Below are positions 1 to 41,439 of a stretch of DNA of 64,000 nt, piece after piece. Origin of the DNA: Atrina japonica (taxonomy: Eukaryota; Mollusca; Bivalvia; Pterioida; Pinnidae); the NCBI GenBank assembly GCA_030159075.1, contig BROG01000044.1, positions 1,456,501-1,520,500 of the forward strand, written 5' to 3'. A program made the position numbers and the translations under genes. Under the pieces are notes generated by a model. It was not told where the DNA came from, made no database searches, and was given only the letters and a program-made list of their open reading frames with translations. Position 1 is the stretch's first letter, and each line of letters starts with the position of its first letter.

Positions 1-123
1 CATTCTGAAAGCCACCAGGTTATATAAATTCTTTAAATAAAACCTCTTTTGAGAGACCACCTGTCTTTTGAGGCCACATTTCAATGGCAGAAGGGGTGGT
101 CTCTCAAGACAGATTTCACCGTA
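1..123 (+). repeat. Truncated pogo-like MITE copy (family A)
   Basis: The window opens inside a dispersed element whose right half, with motifs such as GGTGGTCTCTCAAGACAG and a decayed TTCACCGTA end, recurs at 10697-10877, 35618-35758, 37855-38010 and 49986-50160. The complete copies have inverted ends of the form TACAGTGGAACCTGTCTT. This copy lies in the USP7 intron upstream of the first visible exon. Confidence 0.7.
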
Positions 124-324
124 TGATAATATTGTTGTACATTGATAGCTGTAAACATTTCTGATTGGTACTTTAATTTTCTGTGCAGGTTTAAACACTT
201 TATACAGAAGAGTACTGTCAGATATGATTATGTATCATTACATTGTTGGGGTCCACTGCTGCGGAGATAACCCGAGTCAGGTTAAATTTGCATCAGTTAA
301 CTCTTTGCTTCATTTTTTGTACAG

Positions 325-29120
<28,796 letters not shown>

Positions 29121-29460
29121 GCATTAATATCCTCACCATTCAATAAGAACCACAGTACTGCAGCAGCCGCATTACCATAGTGAGATCACAGTCTGATGAC
29201 TTGAGTGTTAATACTAGTCACAATTGTACAGGACTGTCTGTTCTCTACTCGACAATCAGATCATAATGTTTGATCTGTCAGATTGTCAGCACCAAACCTG
29301 TATTAGATCATTTGATATTGTTGCACTGGCTGAACATCTCTGTAAATTTTGGATTAGTTAACATTAGACTTTGAAGTGAATTGTGAGTATGTGCTGGATC
29401 TCTTTGGCTAGTTTTGACTATTCTGAGATTAATAAAACAAGTCAAAGAGACTATTGTAAT
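29121..29460 (+). other. USP7: USP7 3'UTR, probable
   Basis: Sequence after the TGA at 29118-29120. The first AATAAA is at 29431-29436 (GATTAATAAAACAAG); a second candidate is at 30006 (TCAATAAAGTTTTT). Either could end the transcript; the sequence alone does not decide. Confidence 0.5.
29431..29436 (+). terminator. Candidate polyadenylation signal AATAAA for USP7
   Basis: First canonical AATAAA downstream of the USP7 stop, about 310 nt into the 3' flank. A later AATAAA is near 30006. Confidence 0.45.
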
Positions 29461-31487
29461 AGTTATTTATGTGTAAAAGTGCAATGGCAAGGTTGGCAAA
29501 TAGATGGTTGACATTCTGTGCTGCATTTTATTATACCAGACAACTTATAATCTGTGATAATGGAAAAAACAATGCTACTTCTTACAAGACCCTTCCTTAC
29601 AAAAGTCACAAAAGAGTTTCATTTTCTGTCATTTAAGTTTACAACATGGAAATCACATGTTTATAGTTGCTGGCTGGAACATCTAATACATACAATGAAG
29701 ATGGAAACTCGTGACTAGATTTACAGTTTATCTCTAGACTATCTCTAACACATTGTATTGATTTAAAAACAACAACAACATGAACAACAAAATGCTTACA
29801 TACTGCACCTGAAGGCATACTGGTCCTCACAATGTTGCCTGTTACAAGTCCAGACCATGAACATGACACCTTTAAAGAATTATGATTTTAAGAAATAGTA
29901 GGTAGGTAGGGAACCTCTTAAATTTTTGTGTTTAACTATTTTGACCAAGGACAGGGTTACTTGGTTGTGACAGAATTTTTTATTTTTTAATTTAAGTACA
30001 TACATCAATAAAGTTTTTCAAGAACAGGATAAAAAGTGAAAAATATTGTTAGAGACGAACTTTATGGGGTCACATGTCATGACCCTAAAATATTTATCCC
30101 TTTTTTTGCAGTGGACAGTCCACAAAAATAAAATTTCCTAAACAATGATTAATGTGTTTGCCTCTGCTTCACTGTTTTGGAGCTAGATATTTTGTGTTAC
30201 GTAGTAGTGTGGTCAAGTGTAAATTAATGCTTTAACTGTGCTTCTGTAAAAAAGACCAATTTGAACTTTTCTGACCGTTTGATAAAAGTGTTCAGACGAG
30301 TATTTGGAAGACCCACGATCAGTAAGTACATAGAATTTTTTATATGGTATTAATATCTAAATATCATTGTTAGTAATGTTACTAGAGGTATGCCTGACAT
30401 TATTTTAAAATAGCTGAATAGTCAAGGTATGCCTTTGTATTCTTAAGGTCTTTAACTTTTGGAGAGATGATATTCAACGTGTATTATCTCCCTTGACAGA
30501 TAGTGATTCACCTTTAGAAGCCTGTTGAACTACTCTGACTACACATCTATTAGGTGAACTGTCTGATTGAGATGTAATTTACCACTGATCTATACCATAC
30601 TCTTTGTGACTCTAGAACACTCCTACACTGCTGCTATGGTGTAATGAGGACACATTTTTCTGGGATTCATGTTTCAAAACTATCTTGAGCATTCTGCTGA
30701 AGAATGTAACAAATTACTTTGAACATTCAATTGATATCTGAAATATTCAAGATATTTAATGAACCCTGGAATTGTGTCTTAATATTTGTATTTATTAATT
30801 ATTCAAAGGAGAAAATAGGAAATTGTGATTATACTGCTGTATAGAACCTAACAATAACTGCACAGGTTAGATGTCTACTTAGATTTGTACAGAACAGATC
30901 ATTTGATAAATTAGATGGTGATTTTCAGATTAAGGAATACTGACTGCTTGGGTTTGTAAATGGTGTAGGTCAAGATTTGGGCTGAAAGTTCTAAATAATG
31001 GAATCCATAAGAACCAAGGTCATTATTTAGTTTGTGAAATTTATATGAAATCAGTCTGGAATAACGTATATTCATTTAAGTTCAAAATGGTACTATTGAA
31101 CTTCTTAGATGTTGGTCACATCAAGACCAGGAATCATAAATATACATGAATTATTTTGCAGCAGAGGTTAAGAATTTGGCTTATGGTTGACATAGGAACC
31201 TATTTTAAAAAGCTGGAAATAAGTTTATTTCTATATCTGATCACATAATCTACATACTTTTCACTAGAATTCAGGAAAGAATAATAACCCATCTATTAAT
31301 AAATTGGGGTTCCCTTTTCTGTTATTTGATGAATTCTACTTGCACTTTATCTTTTTGTTTTTTGTTGTTGTTTTTTTTTTACGCCACATTGGAACAATTT
31401 TTCAGTTATATGGTGGTGGCCAGTTTTTAGATCAAATGATATAGAGTCATAGAGTAAGAATATGGGCAAATTGTTTTTGAACTACTG

Positions 31488-31700
31488 GCTTGTTTGTTTG
31501 TTTATTATTGTTTAACATCCCACTCAAGAATCTTTCACTCATATGGAGACTTCACCATATGACGGTGAAGGGCTTCAAATTTTGGCCTATGCTCGGCACT
31601 TATGGCCATTGAGCAGTGAGGGTTCTTTAACATGCTGACACCTAATGTGACACGGGACCTCGGTTTTGATTAACATGAAACACCATGCCTTTTTTGTTGG
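31488..31700 (+). mobile_element. Bivalve-type SINE body, plus orientation
   Basis: GTTTAACATCCCACTCAAGA, TTTCACTCATATGGAGAC, GGTGAAGGGCTTCAAATTTT, GCTCGGCACTTATGGCCATT and GACACGGGACCTCGGTTTTG. It shares its core with 9780-10085. The tRNA head is absent or too diverged, so this is probably 5'-truncated. Confidence 0.75.
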
Positions 31701-34700
31701 TATCATTCATTAATTAGGTTAATAAAGAGGTTATAGTTTTAATTCTTGCTCTCTCTATGCATCCTGGGGGCAACTGCAGTTTACCGCTCACTATAGAAAA
31801 AGAAAGGGAAAATACCTCTTACCTGTAATCCTACTCCTAAACCCTAACCTGAAACCCTTATGTCTAACCCTAGCATGACCGCCGATACAATTCAAGATGA
31901 CGTCAGCGACTGGGGCAATTGCAGACTAGTGGCAACCTGGTTCTTCATATCAAACATCTCCTCCTAGTGGATGTACTGATGTAGAAATTATTGAATTGTT
32001 TATTGTGGGCAAAATGCTAATGTGTGGTTAGTGTCCTTAAGTTAAATCTGAATAATAATGTTTTTTCAGCAGTAGTAGAAACTTCAAATTATCTTATTTT
32101 TAGCAGAATCCATACATTTTGACATGGTTTAGCATACATTAGGTTTATATCCTACATGAGGCATTTAAGGTTTTCTCTTGAAAACCACTGCAAAAATTCC
32201 AAAGTAAATTATCAGCACACAGACTAGACTAGATTACAGACTCTGGTGATTTTGTAAAACAGGGTGATAAGTGTATTGTTATTAAGTCAATTATAAGGGT
32301 AGGCCAATACATTAGTATTTAATCAGATACACCATTGGACTGTGTGTATGGCAGGAATTACGATGGAAGATTTGATTATGTATTCATATTATTTACAGTA
32401 AGTTTTAGTTTGTATGTGAAGATGTTAAATTTGATAAAATTGATTTGTTTAAAAGCAAGTATTTTTTGTGACATTGATTGGCTTTATAAGTCAGTCTTTC
32501 ATCAATGTAATGGTGATAAAAACTTCAAGTTTGGTAGTTCATGTTATTTTATAGATTTTTATGATTAAAAAGATGTTTTGATGTGCTTGCTAGAGCAATA
32601 GCATTCAAGTGCTGTTAATCTTTGTACCTTTATAGGAAATACATTTGTGCTGTCTCTATGAATGTTTAATAAAGATAAGAATAAATGTTTGGGAGCATAT
32701 ACATGTTCTTCATATATTTGTACTAAACTAGAATCATTGTTAAGCACATGGTGGCTACATTTTAGACTTGTGATATTTGACATATGGTTTTGTATGCTTT
32801 AGTCTATTGAAACTGATCTAACAAAGGAATAATAATTTTGTTCATCAATTTCACCTACAATGAAGCATGTATGAACCAGACGCAGTCAATATTTTTCTTT
32901 GTCTACCTCAGATCATTTGACCACCAAGTTTGTTTCAGTTTAGATTTCTGGTTTCCTAGGTTGCCTACAATATATTACTGTTCAAAATTCTAAATTTTTG
33001 AAAATAAAAGTCAAATAGTACCGTAGGAGATGTGACCACCAACTGTCTCCAGTTCGGATAACATGGAAGTTTGTAGCCTATAACATACTTCTATATATTG
33101 TAGCAAACGTCAGCATGAGTGTTGGTCTACTTGCCTACCTGTTACTTTTAAAGTGATAAATATCCTGCATTGAGATACAGTATATTTTGTTTGTATTTTA
33201 GCAATTATCCAATATTCATAATGAAATAAACATGCTTATGTACTGGTTTTACTTTCTATAGAATACTCCCATTTATTTTTTCTGTACTTATCTTGATATT
33301 AACATAAACTTATTCTGTTTTTTTCAGCTTTGATGCAATAGTAAACTGGGTCTGATTCATACATGTTTCACCCTCTGTGTGTGTATGTGTATGTGTGTGA
33401 ACTGTCAGAATGCAAAACATTTCGAAGCAAACTAATTTTTGATATGGAATATTTTTGCACCTAATCTTTGTTTGGATTTGATTTTAATGGCATTTTTGAA
33501 TAATTTTTGTTTCCTCTATAATCAAATTTAAAATTTCATCAATTTACGTAAAGAAATCTGAAGCACTTCATTGACCATGTAGATGGCTGTGCAGTATAGA
33601 CAGTTCTTGAGGGCATTTATAAATGTGTTAACATTAAATGTCAGAGTGCATGTCAGTGTTTGGACTTAATTGTTAATTTTGTTGATAAAAGTAAAGAAGC
33701 AACAGATTACATTAAGATGCCTTACATTTCAGGGCAAAGGAACAGTTGTAAAAACTGCCATTATAGCAATTTGTTTTTTAACAATTGAAATACATATGGT
33801 TCATCAAAGAAATACAGACTTTATATTCTACATGTATACAGAATATCTAGATCATTGTTATACTGCCAGATTTATCCTATGTTTACTTAATAGGACAATA
33901 TGCCATGTTAATTGAAAGTCCCTATCTCTATACAGACTCTTATATTTCTAACTAAATTTTAGCAGTACTGATCGAAACTGATGCACCAATTTCATTGAAA
34001 ATCTCGCAATTGTTACAATTGATTTTAAATGTTGTCAATATTAATTAAAATGTATGTACAAGTTCTTTGTAATTTGTATGCCAATATGGCATATATCTGC
34101 TATCAGCAATGTTACTGTCTTTTGGAAAATAAAAGTGAAACTTTGTATCAATTGTTGGTCATATTTTTCATGTTGTCGAATAAAAGGTCATGCAGATCAA
34201 TTATAAAAAACAAAACAAACCTAAGATATGCTCCAATTAATGGAAAGAAAATAACCTTCCTTTACTTTGTTTGGTAAAATGTATTAGAATGTAGATAGAT
34301 AATGTACTTTGGCTTATCGTGAATTTACACGTAATATTTAAAACAATCTATTTAATGGCATACATGCTGCCATTTGATGAGAAATAAATCTTGCAGTTAG
34401 ACCAAAACTTTTATGAAAAAGGCTAAAAAGATATATTGTCGTTGAAAATTTAAATATATACATATATTGCCTAGAATAAATGAAATATGCCGACGATTGA
34501 CATTCCTGCCATCATCATAAGAATACAAATGTTTATTTCCCCCACTGATCACATTCAATTTCTTTTCCCAAATGCAATATTATGACAAGTGTTTTGGTTT
34601 TTTTTGTCAACCCGAGATTTTTAACAACTTTTTTATTTGTATAAAACGTCAAATATTTGAAACTTTCAATGCAAAAAAAAAATAATAAAATCCATTTTCA

Positions 34701-34810
34701 CAGTTTGTATGCTTGCCTGATCAATTTTCTTTGCTTTGAAAAATTGTTCATTTTTGCTTTAAAACAAACAACAACAAAGCAAGGTTCTCCATGATCGTTT
34801 TAAAATAAAG

Positions 34811-35200
34811 TAGGGCTTGCCCGACTCAGAAAGCTATGAGCCAAAATATTAGCCAAGCATGATATTTTTTAGCCAACTGAAATTTTGATTAGCCAGGTGT
34901 GGGACATTATTTGCAGGTGTGGAAGTTTACTGGATTGGGAAAACTTCGAGACAATTCTATTTTCACCAATGAAGAATGCCCCTGTAACCGATGCTGTGTG
35001 CATTGTGTATGTAAATGTAGTTGTCTGTGATCATGCTATATCTTTTCTCTTTTCACTGACCATTTTATACACACAAAACATGTACCGAAAATGACCAAAA
35101 AAATATTAGCCAGAAAATTAGCCAATTACAAAATATTTTAGCCAACCTTTACAAAAATTAGTCAATGGCTATGTTGGCTAATGGCAGGGTGAGCCCTGTA
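34811..35200. mobile_element. 390-bp inverted-repeat element, hAT-like ends
   Basis: The left end TAGGGCTTGCCCGACTC and the right end GGCAGGGTGAGCCCTGTA are an imperfect inverted pair. The subterminal regions on both sides are rich in TTAGCCA/TGGCTAA motifs (at least eight), which look like transposase-binding repeats. The pentamer TAAAG abuts both ends. No recognised ORF. Confidence 0.6.
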
Positions 35201-35380
35201 AAGAAGTGATTTGAAATCAAGTAGAGGCAATCTTTCAAATAGAATAATTTTGTGGTGTTAAACAAAATGAGGATATTTAGTTCAAGTGTAGGAAAGACTT
35301 TCAGAGGTGATTTTTCTGTAAGGGTTGGTAAATTGTCAAGTGCTTGCTTTTTAAGCTGAATCTTGATTAATCTAAAATTG

Positions 35381-35413
<33 letters not shown>

Positions 35414-35617
35414 GTATATCACGTTCATGTTGAAATGTAAATTTTATTATTTTTTCAGACGGTTTAACAGTAAAAGTGTGATGCTTACCAAAAATAAATA
35501 ATAAATAATTGGTATTCTAAAAACATTGTCCAAAAGGATATGACTGCATGCAATTATGTACTATTTTTGGGGTCAGGATTCAGCCTTTTCTCAAGTCAGC
35601 TCTGCCCTTAGATAAAG

Positions 35618-35758
35618 TACTATGGTGGAACATGTCTTGAGAGGTCATGCCATCTGTCATGTGGTCTCTCAAGAGTTATTTAAAGGATTATTTAACAAAA
35701 CAGCTTTCAGAATATGGCCTCACTAGACAGGTGGTCTCTCAAGACAGGTTCCACTGTA
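35618..35758 (+). mobile_element. pogo-like MITE (family A)
   Basis: TACTATGGTGGAACATGTCTTG ... GTGGTCTCTCAAGACAGGTT + CCACTGTA. Slightly shortened relative to the 181-bp copy at 10697. Confidence 0.75.
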
Positions 35759-36537
35759 CTACAGGAAGTAACCATTTGAACTTAACGGAAACTTATATCT
35801 TGAATAGAAGGGATATGGTGGCAAACAAACGTTTAAGCTTCAGTATGTAATGTAGTTTCAAGTTTGTTCAAGCCTTGACCGTGGGGGCCATGACGAGATC
35901 AGATAAGGGTCCTATATGAAGTATTATATGTGACAAGTTAGAAAAAAAGAAGAACAGGACCCAAAGTCACCAAAATTTGGTACTCAATACTCAAGCACAT
36001 CTATTATTTCATTATTTTGACAATATAGTTATTTGTAAAAACTTCTGGACCTGACTGGATAAGAAACATTATTATTTCCCATAATGCACATAAAAAGTTT
36101 TTGTTTACACAATGATTTTCTTGTAAAAAATGGATACATTGAGTACAGTACTCAAAAGAGTATGTACTCAAATATTTTTGTAATATTCCTGAAGTTTTCT
36201 AAAAATTAGCAATAATTGTTATCATTGTTTACAATTTTATGACATCATTATACAAATATACTAACCAGGAAAACACAAACTGTGGTGTATTTCTTGTTGT
36301 ATCACTTTATTAATGTCAAATATCAAATATTGGCCCCTTCTTTGACCAGATACATGTTTTTTACAACAGACTGAGACAAAACATGTTAAATACTGTGATG
36401 TATATATACAAATTTCTAGGGTATATTAGACACCTCATCACCTATGAAATATCCTCAACTTTCCATCATTACAGGAGTAGTGTACATTTCGTAGTCCTTA
36501 TTGGTGCTTCTGGACCATTTCAGTTACTTAACTCATT

Positions 36538-36617
36538 CACCCCTAAAGACACATTTGGACTGGTCTGATTCATTGATTAAAAGAAGAGTCCAATGTTTTT
36601 CAGGGGTTGATGACTTA
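36538..36617. mobile_element. 90-bp TTAA-ended MITE, copy
   Basis: TTAACTCATTCACCCCTAAA ... CAGGGGTTGATGACTTA. The consensus inverted ends TTAACTCATCAACCCCT / AGGGGTTGATGAGTTAA are about 17 bp. The interior has GACACATTTGGACTGGTCTG and AAGAGTCCA. Confidence 0.75.
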
Positions 36618-36756
36618 TGTGCTGAACTGGTTTCTGAAGCATAAAATATCTGATGTTTGATTCTCAGAGATCATGGGATGATCTCAAAACAGAAAAAGTT
36701 TGATGACACTAATCATTTCCTATTGTGATGTAGGTGTGTATCTTAACATATGTCCA

Positions 36757-36893
36757 AGGCCTGCCACCATAAAACTTTTAAGAATTACTCAGTTTTGGCT
36801 ATAAATCCTAAAAGTGGTTGGCTAAGCAGACCAAGTTGAGAATATTCTCAGACTTAAGTAAATTCTCAAGATTTATGGTGTCAGCTGCTCTTT
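36757..36893 (+). mobile_element. MITE family D, copy 3
   Basis: GCCACCATAAAACTTTTAAG ... CTCAAGATTTATGGTGTCAG, with interior GGTTGGCTAAGCAGACCAAG shared with 28530-28675. Confidence 0.7.
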
Positions 36894-37253
36894 GTAATTG
36901 TGAGTAACTTCCTTTTTTAGATGTTTAACTTCTGATGATGTTTCTTTTTAACTTGATTTTAACTGTAGAGGTAGTCGATTGCACAAAGTATGGCTAGACA
37001 TCAAGTTAATTGTACTTGAATCAGAATAGATATTAAGAGGCAGTTCTAGACATATAAATGCAGAAATATAAACTCTGAGGCAGCAACTATAAATAGTATG
37101 CTTTAGAGGCAAATGTGATGGGAACTTTTATATCAGTTCAGAGGCAATGGTGAAAAAAAAAATCCCATGCTGCAAGTGGCAATTATCGGTAACAAGCTTT
37201 TGTTAACTTAAATCAGTATGTCGTTAGGTAAGGCACTGGATTTCAAATTACCT

Positions 37254-37744
37254 AAAGCTCCTATCACACACTGACAGTTTAGCCAACGTATGAAAAAAAA
37301 TTAGGTGAGTATGCTGGCATATGTCATATAAGTTGTACGGTAAGTAAGTTTTGTGTAAGTTGACAACACGCTGGTACATGCTGACATAAGTTAAAAGTAT
37401 GTCAAATTTGTCGAAAAGTTTTGTGCATGCCAGCGTATGGCCCATATGTCCCACATATGCTGAAGTAATTTGTAGGTATGTTTACAATCGTAACCACGTG
37501 TTCCTACATGTTACTCGATCGTCAGAAAACCTCGAGAAAATGTCCACTTTATCCGAAATTACATTGAAAGTTCGACATGTAAAGGTTTTATAAATTTTTG
37601 ATAATTTTTTTCATACATTGGTTTAAGTTTGACAAATTATTAATATGTGACGGGGCTATAGCAAAACTTTGATGTGTGCCCGTGTTTTATAAATTTTTCA
37701 TACGTTGGCATTAACTGGACAAATTGTTAATGTTTGACAGGGCC
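37254..37744. mobile_element. Inverted-repeat element of about 490 bp
   Basis: The left part AGCCAACGTATGAAAAAAAA is inverted at the right (TTTTTCATACGTTGGCATTA). The right end also carries a second, direct copy of its terminal module (CATACATTGGTTTAAGTTTG near 37614 and CATACGTTGGCATTAACTGG near 37699). The GACGGGGC / GACAGGGCC motifs mark the two right ends. No ORF of note. Confidence 0.55.
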
Positions 37745-37854
37745 TTAACTACTGGAAAACAATTCTTAGGAAAAGGTGCATATAAATAAAGTGTAATGAT
37801 ATTAATCCCATGTGTAATTAGAAGCCTGTGGACAGATGGTTTGAAATGATATAG

Positions 37855-38010
37855 TACAGTAGAATCTGTCTTTAAAGACCACCCCTTCTGTTACTGAAAT
37901 GTTGTCTTAACAAAAAAGATGGTCTCTCAAAAGAGGTTATATCTAACAGAATATTTACATGTAACTAAGTGGTTTTCAGACTATGGTCTGACAAAACAGT
38001 ATCCACTGTA
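37855..38010 (-). mobile_element. pogo-like MITE (family A), inverted
   Basis: TACAGTAGAATCTGTCTTTA ... ACAGTATCCACTGTA. The interior reads as the reverse complement of the 10697 copy (ACCACCCCTTCTGTTACTGA). Confidence 0.75.
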
Positions 38011-38366
38011 AATAACACACAATTAAAAGCAGCAAATAATATACAAAGATAATATATATACATTTTTGTAAGTTAACCGTCCAAAATTGATTTTCCTACG
38101 TAAAGAAACCCCACATAAATGTACATGTAAGAAAACTGCTACCGTAGATGTAGCCTGGACACAACGCTCTTTAAGTTATCATTCCACCATAAGGTAAGTC
38201 TTTGTCAATAATTAAAGTCTGTTGAGATTTCACACACCAAACCTTTTGTTTATAATTTAATAAACACAGGTGTTTAAAAACATCAATAGAATATTGACAT
38301 AAAAAAAGCCCATTAACTTTACAGACAACCAACATTTGAAATCTAATAAATTTGTATTTTAAAGGA

Positions 38367-38457
38367 TTAACCCTTTTCAACCCTAAGTTTCTAGATAGTA
38401 TGCTCTTTTCTATTGTTTAGACTGGTTCATTGTGGTCTGTAGGGTTGAAAGGGTTAA
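38367..38457. mobile_element. 91-bp TTAA-ended MITE, divergent subfamily
   Basis: TTAACCCTTTTCAACCCTA at the left, TAGGGTTGAAAGGGTTAA at the right: an 18-bp inverted pair with one indel. It has the same size and TTAA boundary as the TTAACTCAT copies, but different terminal sequence. Confidence 0.7.
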
Positions 38458-38723
38458 AAGGGTTCAGGAGAAATAGCATTCTGTGAGAAAATAATTTTAA
38501 AGAGTTTTTTTTTCTTTCATTAGTTTGTATTTATTTTTTTTTTATATACTGTATTTATGGTAGATGGAATAAAGTTCTTTTTTACAAATATAAAGTTTCT
38601 GTAATTGGCTTTGTAGAAAAGTCTGCAAGAGTTGCAGTCTGCTGATCAAATCTGATGTAAATATAATAGACTATTGGAATAAATGTTATCTTTTGAAGTC
38701 TTGATAAGTACCTAACATATCAA

Positions 38724-39099
38724 ACTGTAAATCCAGACTTATTCACAAAAAATTTACTTAAGCGTAATTTTGTGAGAGCTCTAACTCGCAAAAATAAAAT
38801 TCTCACTTAATTTTCTAACCTGATACAGAAAGTAACACTGAAAGGCACAATGCAATGTTCTTGGGCTCGATATTTGCCAACAGACATAAAAAAAAAATGA
38901 AAAGTTTTAGAAAGTGGTTGAGATTTAATGTGAGTACACATCAGAACACAGATGTACAGAGGTAAACTTTTGTAATGAGTTATGATAGTAGTATGACAAA
39001 ATGGGCACTCAGAATCACAAAAATATTATCTCGCAAATAAATTTAGAACCAGTGTTTCACGAAAATAAAGTCCCATGAAGAAGTCCCCGATTTACAGTA
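38724..39099. mobile_element. MITE family C, copy 2 (inverted)
   Basis: AACTGTAAATCCAGACTTATT ... CCCGATTTACAGTA. The interior contains GTGTTTCACGAAAATAAAGT and matches 23102-23451 in the opposite orientation. Confidence 0.65.
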
Positions 39100-39165
39100 A
39101 TATTGTGTTGTTTGTATTCAAACTGTGTTGATTGAAAATTGATTTGTACATTGTTTTTACATAGT

Positions 39166-39254
39166 TTAACTCATCACCCCTTAAGACACATTTGGACTGA
39201 CCTAAATCATTGATTTACAGAAGAGTCCATTGTTTTTCAGAGGTTGATGAATTG
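39166..39254. mobile_element. 90-bp TTAA-ended MITE, copy
   Basis: TTAACTCATCACCCCTTAAG ... TTTTTCAGAGGTTGATGAAT, with ACACATTTGGACTGACCTAA inside. Confidence 0.75.
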
Positions 39255-40048
39255 ATTAATGTATAATTAATTGTCTGATTCCCTTTCTTGTACAAAATGA
39301 TCGTACAGAACACATAAAACAATATAGAATAACTATCTTATATATAAATGTATTTATAAATTTAATAATTCCCAATGTGTATCACAGTTTGAGCTTCAAT
39401 GACATTAGGAAAATAAAAATAATATAAACATGTGATAATTCAATAAGACCTGCTTATTCAAGCAAGAAGTAATTGAAATCATTTAAACAGAAGAATTTTA
39501 AACATGATAAGAGATTAAAAAAAAATGCTCAAGGATTCTATAGGCAACAAGGAGAAAAGGACACATGCTGAAGATGAATTATATCCAATAATGATAAACA
39601 TTTATGTGAACCACAACACACTTTCTTATATTGATAAATACAAAAATGTCAAATTCATAAATTGTTCTGACTTTTGTATAACAAAAAAAAAAAACAATTT
39701 AATATTATAATTATGTACATTTCAGTTACCAAGGCATTTAGCTCTTCTAGAACTAATCGCATTTACGTTGATCAGTTAATACCCACTTGCAACCTTGGAA
39801 TTCAAAATCAAGAGAGTTTGAAAGAGATACAAAATTACATCACAAAGTGAGTCAAGATTTTTCTCTATTTTTATGTCTGTATTCTCAGCTTCGCATAGTG
39901 GGATGTGAAAAGTCTGTCACAGGACAGAATATAAATTGTAGAAGTAGAACTCTTTATATTATAGATGAAACCGATCTGTAGTTCTGTATGTTGATGTTTC
40001 TGAAAAACGTGAAAGAAAAAACTTGTGTTATTAATTCACAGTCAAATA

Positions 40049-40423
40049 TTAAGGGGACATTAGCTGTGGGTTTTTTTTAATTATTTTTTTCCTTTTTTAC
40101 TACTTAGATTGTTATATAATAACAAAAAAAAAAGTGATATACACTGGCATAAAAATTCTTAAATCCTTGCATATATTTTGAGAAAATTGCTTGAGAAACC
40201 CAGTTTGGCACTTTTTCACTTGCAACTGATTATAAATCAACCTTACTATTTGTATATGAATACCACACTAGACCTGATCTGATTTTCACAAAATATATAG
40301 GAATATATAGGATTTTTTATGCCTGTGTAAAGGTCTTATTTGCTATACTACATCATGTACAAGTTGTAAATGTAGAATATATAGAAATGATGTTTTTGGT
40401 AACACAGCTAGTGCCCCTTTAAA
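40049..40423 (+). mobile_element. GGGGCATTAGC MITE, copy 3 (both ends visible)
   Basis: Left TTAAGGGGACATTAGCTGTG; right AACACAGCTAGTGCCCCTTT + AAA. The ends are inverted repeats of about 20 bp. The interior AATTCTTAAATCCTTGCATA and TATAGGAATATATAGG is shared with 7684 and 16541. Confidence 0.8.
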
Positions 40424-40462
40424 CTCTGATACCGGTAACCAATTGCTAATTTCATCACAGGT

Positions 40463-40550
40463 AAATAAAAAAAATGTAAATTCACTTCATATCTATAAAC
40501 AAGTTTTTCTAGAACAGATTATGTTGAAATGATAAAATATTATCATCATA
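40463..40550. repeat. Copy of sequence flanking CFAP96 exon 4B
   Basis: TTCACTTCATATCTATAAAC then AAGTTTTTCTAGAACAGATT and GTTGAAATGATAAAATATTA closely parallels 46711-46797, the DNA immediately downstream (in gene sense) of exon 4B. No exon copy is attached to it. Confidence 0.65.
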
Positions 40551-40669
40551 TTATATATCAATATATATAGATATTGTTTGTTTTACTGCAATTTTACCAC
40601 AAATTTGAAAATTTTCCAATTGTAAGCTGTTAGTACATAGGAATTTTAAGACCACTGACCATTTACAAG

Positions 40670-41030
40670 TATAGTGACCACTGCAGCACTGAGGTGTGAG
40701 ATTATCACGCTTTTACAAAAGTGTCACATTTCAAACACTTGCATGGCCATGTAGGCCCGGAAAATAATAATGACCGTTCTACAAGGCTCTACACTGAGGT
40801 GTGAGATTATCACGCTTTTACAAAAGTGTCACATTTCAACCACTTGGCCATGTAGGCCCAGGAAATAATAATGACCACTCTACAAGACAACTGACCACTA
40901 CAAGCAATCCTTTGGTAATGATCTACTGTGGGATCAAGTGAGGCTTGCGACCAAGGGTTGAGATTATCATGACTGAAAGTGCTAAGTTTCAAACACTTGG
41001 CCATGTAGGCCAGGAAATAATAAAGACAGA
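40670..41030. repeat. Tandem repeat of about 105-110 bp, three copies
   Basis: Each copy has CTGAGGTGTGAGATTATCAC or a variant, GCTTTTACAAAAGTGTCACA, CTTGGCCATGTAGGCC and GGAAATAATAATGACC. The third copy is degenerate. Confidence 0.8.
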
Positions 41031-41268
41031 AATATGTAAATATTGTAGAGCTGTATTGTTATATGTTTAGATGAAATGTAAACAAAGAATAAAGATTTTA
41101 CACTATTATTACACATGATATTACCAGTTACCTAAGAGAAACACCCACTTTACAGCAAAATATGCAAGATCTCAATAGCTATACTTATGATAAACATTGA
41201 CTTTGTTTATCTAGATTAACATGGAAATTAACATGAGCAACAACAAAAAATTCCAGTTTTCTTGAGCT

Positions 41269-41356
41269 TTAACCCATACACCCCTACAGACACATTTGGA
41301 CTGGTCTAAGGCATTGCTTTACAGAAGAGTCTATTTTTTCCGGGGTTGATGAGTTA
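41269..41356. mobile_element. 90-bp TTAA-ended MITE, copy
   Basis: TTAACCCATACACCCCTACA ... TTCCGGGGTTGATGAGTTAA. It lies just beyond the last recognised CFAP96 exon. Confidence 0.7.
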
Positions 41357-41439
41357 ATATTAATAGATCTAATGAAACAAAACATGAAAAGTCCAAACAT
41401 TTAAAAAAAAAAGGTTAATCAAATAATAGGCCTACTTAC

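Larger units (their letters stand above)
29461..41268. other. Intergenic region between USP7 and CFAP96, repeat-rich
   Basis: No conserved exon was found on either strand. It holds a SINE body (31488-31700) and TAACCCTAAC-like short runs near 31846-31875. Further right are an inverted-repeat element at 34811-35200, a (TA)n run near 35382-35416, and several MITEs (35618, 36538, 36757, 37254, 37855, 38367, 38724, 39166, 40049, 41269). A roughly 105-bp tandem repeat lies at 40670-41030. The rest is AT-rich sequence in which I see nothing. A final small CFAP96 exon could hide in the right part. Confidence 0.6.

Noticed and set aside
31846..31875. Telomere-like TAACCCTAAC run
   Set aside because: Only a few imperfect, non-TTAGGG-register units occur within repeat DNA; not an interstitial telomere.
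39780..39850. Minus-strand LNSKVASGY-stop as the missing last CFAP96 exon (human tail has LNSK)
   Set aside because: There is no AG acceptor between the upstream in-frame stop and the motif, so it cannot be spliced in frame; the match is only four residues.
40560..40620. Minus-strand SKTNNIYIY-stop after a GCAG acceptor as a CFAP96 terminal exon
   Set aside because: The phase fits, but the sequence is low-complexity AT-derived and the tract before the AG is not pyrimidine-rich; too weak to annotate.
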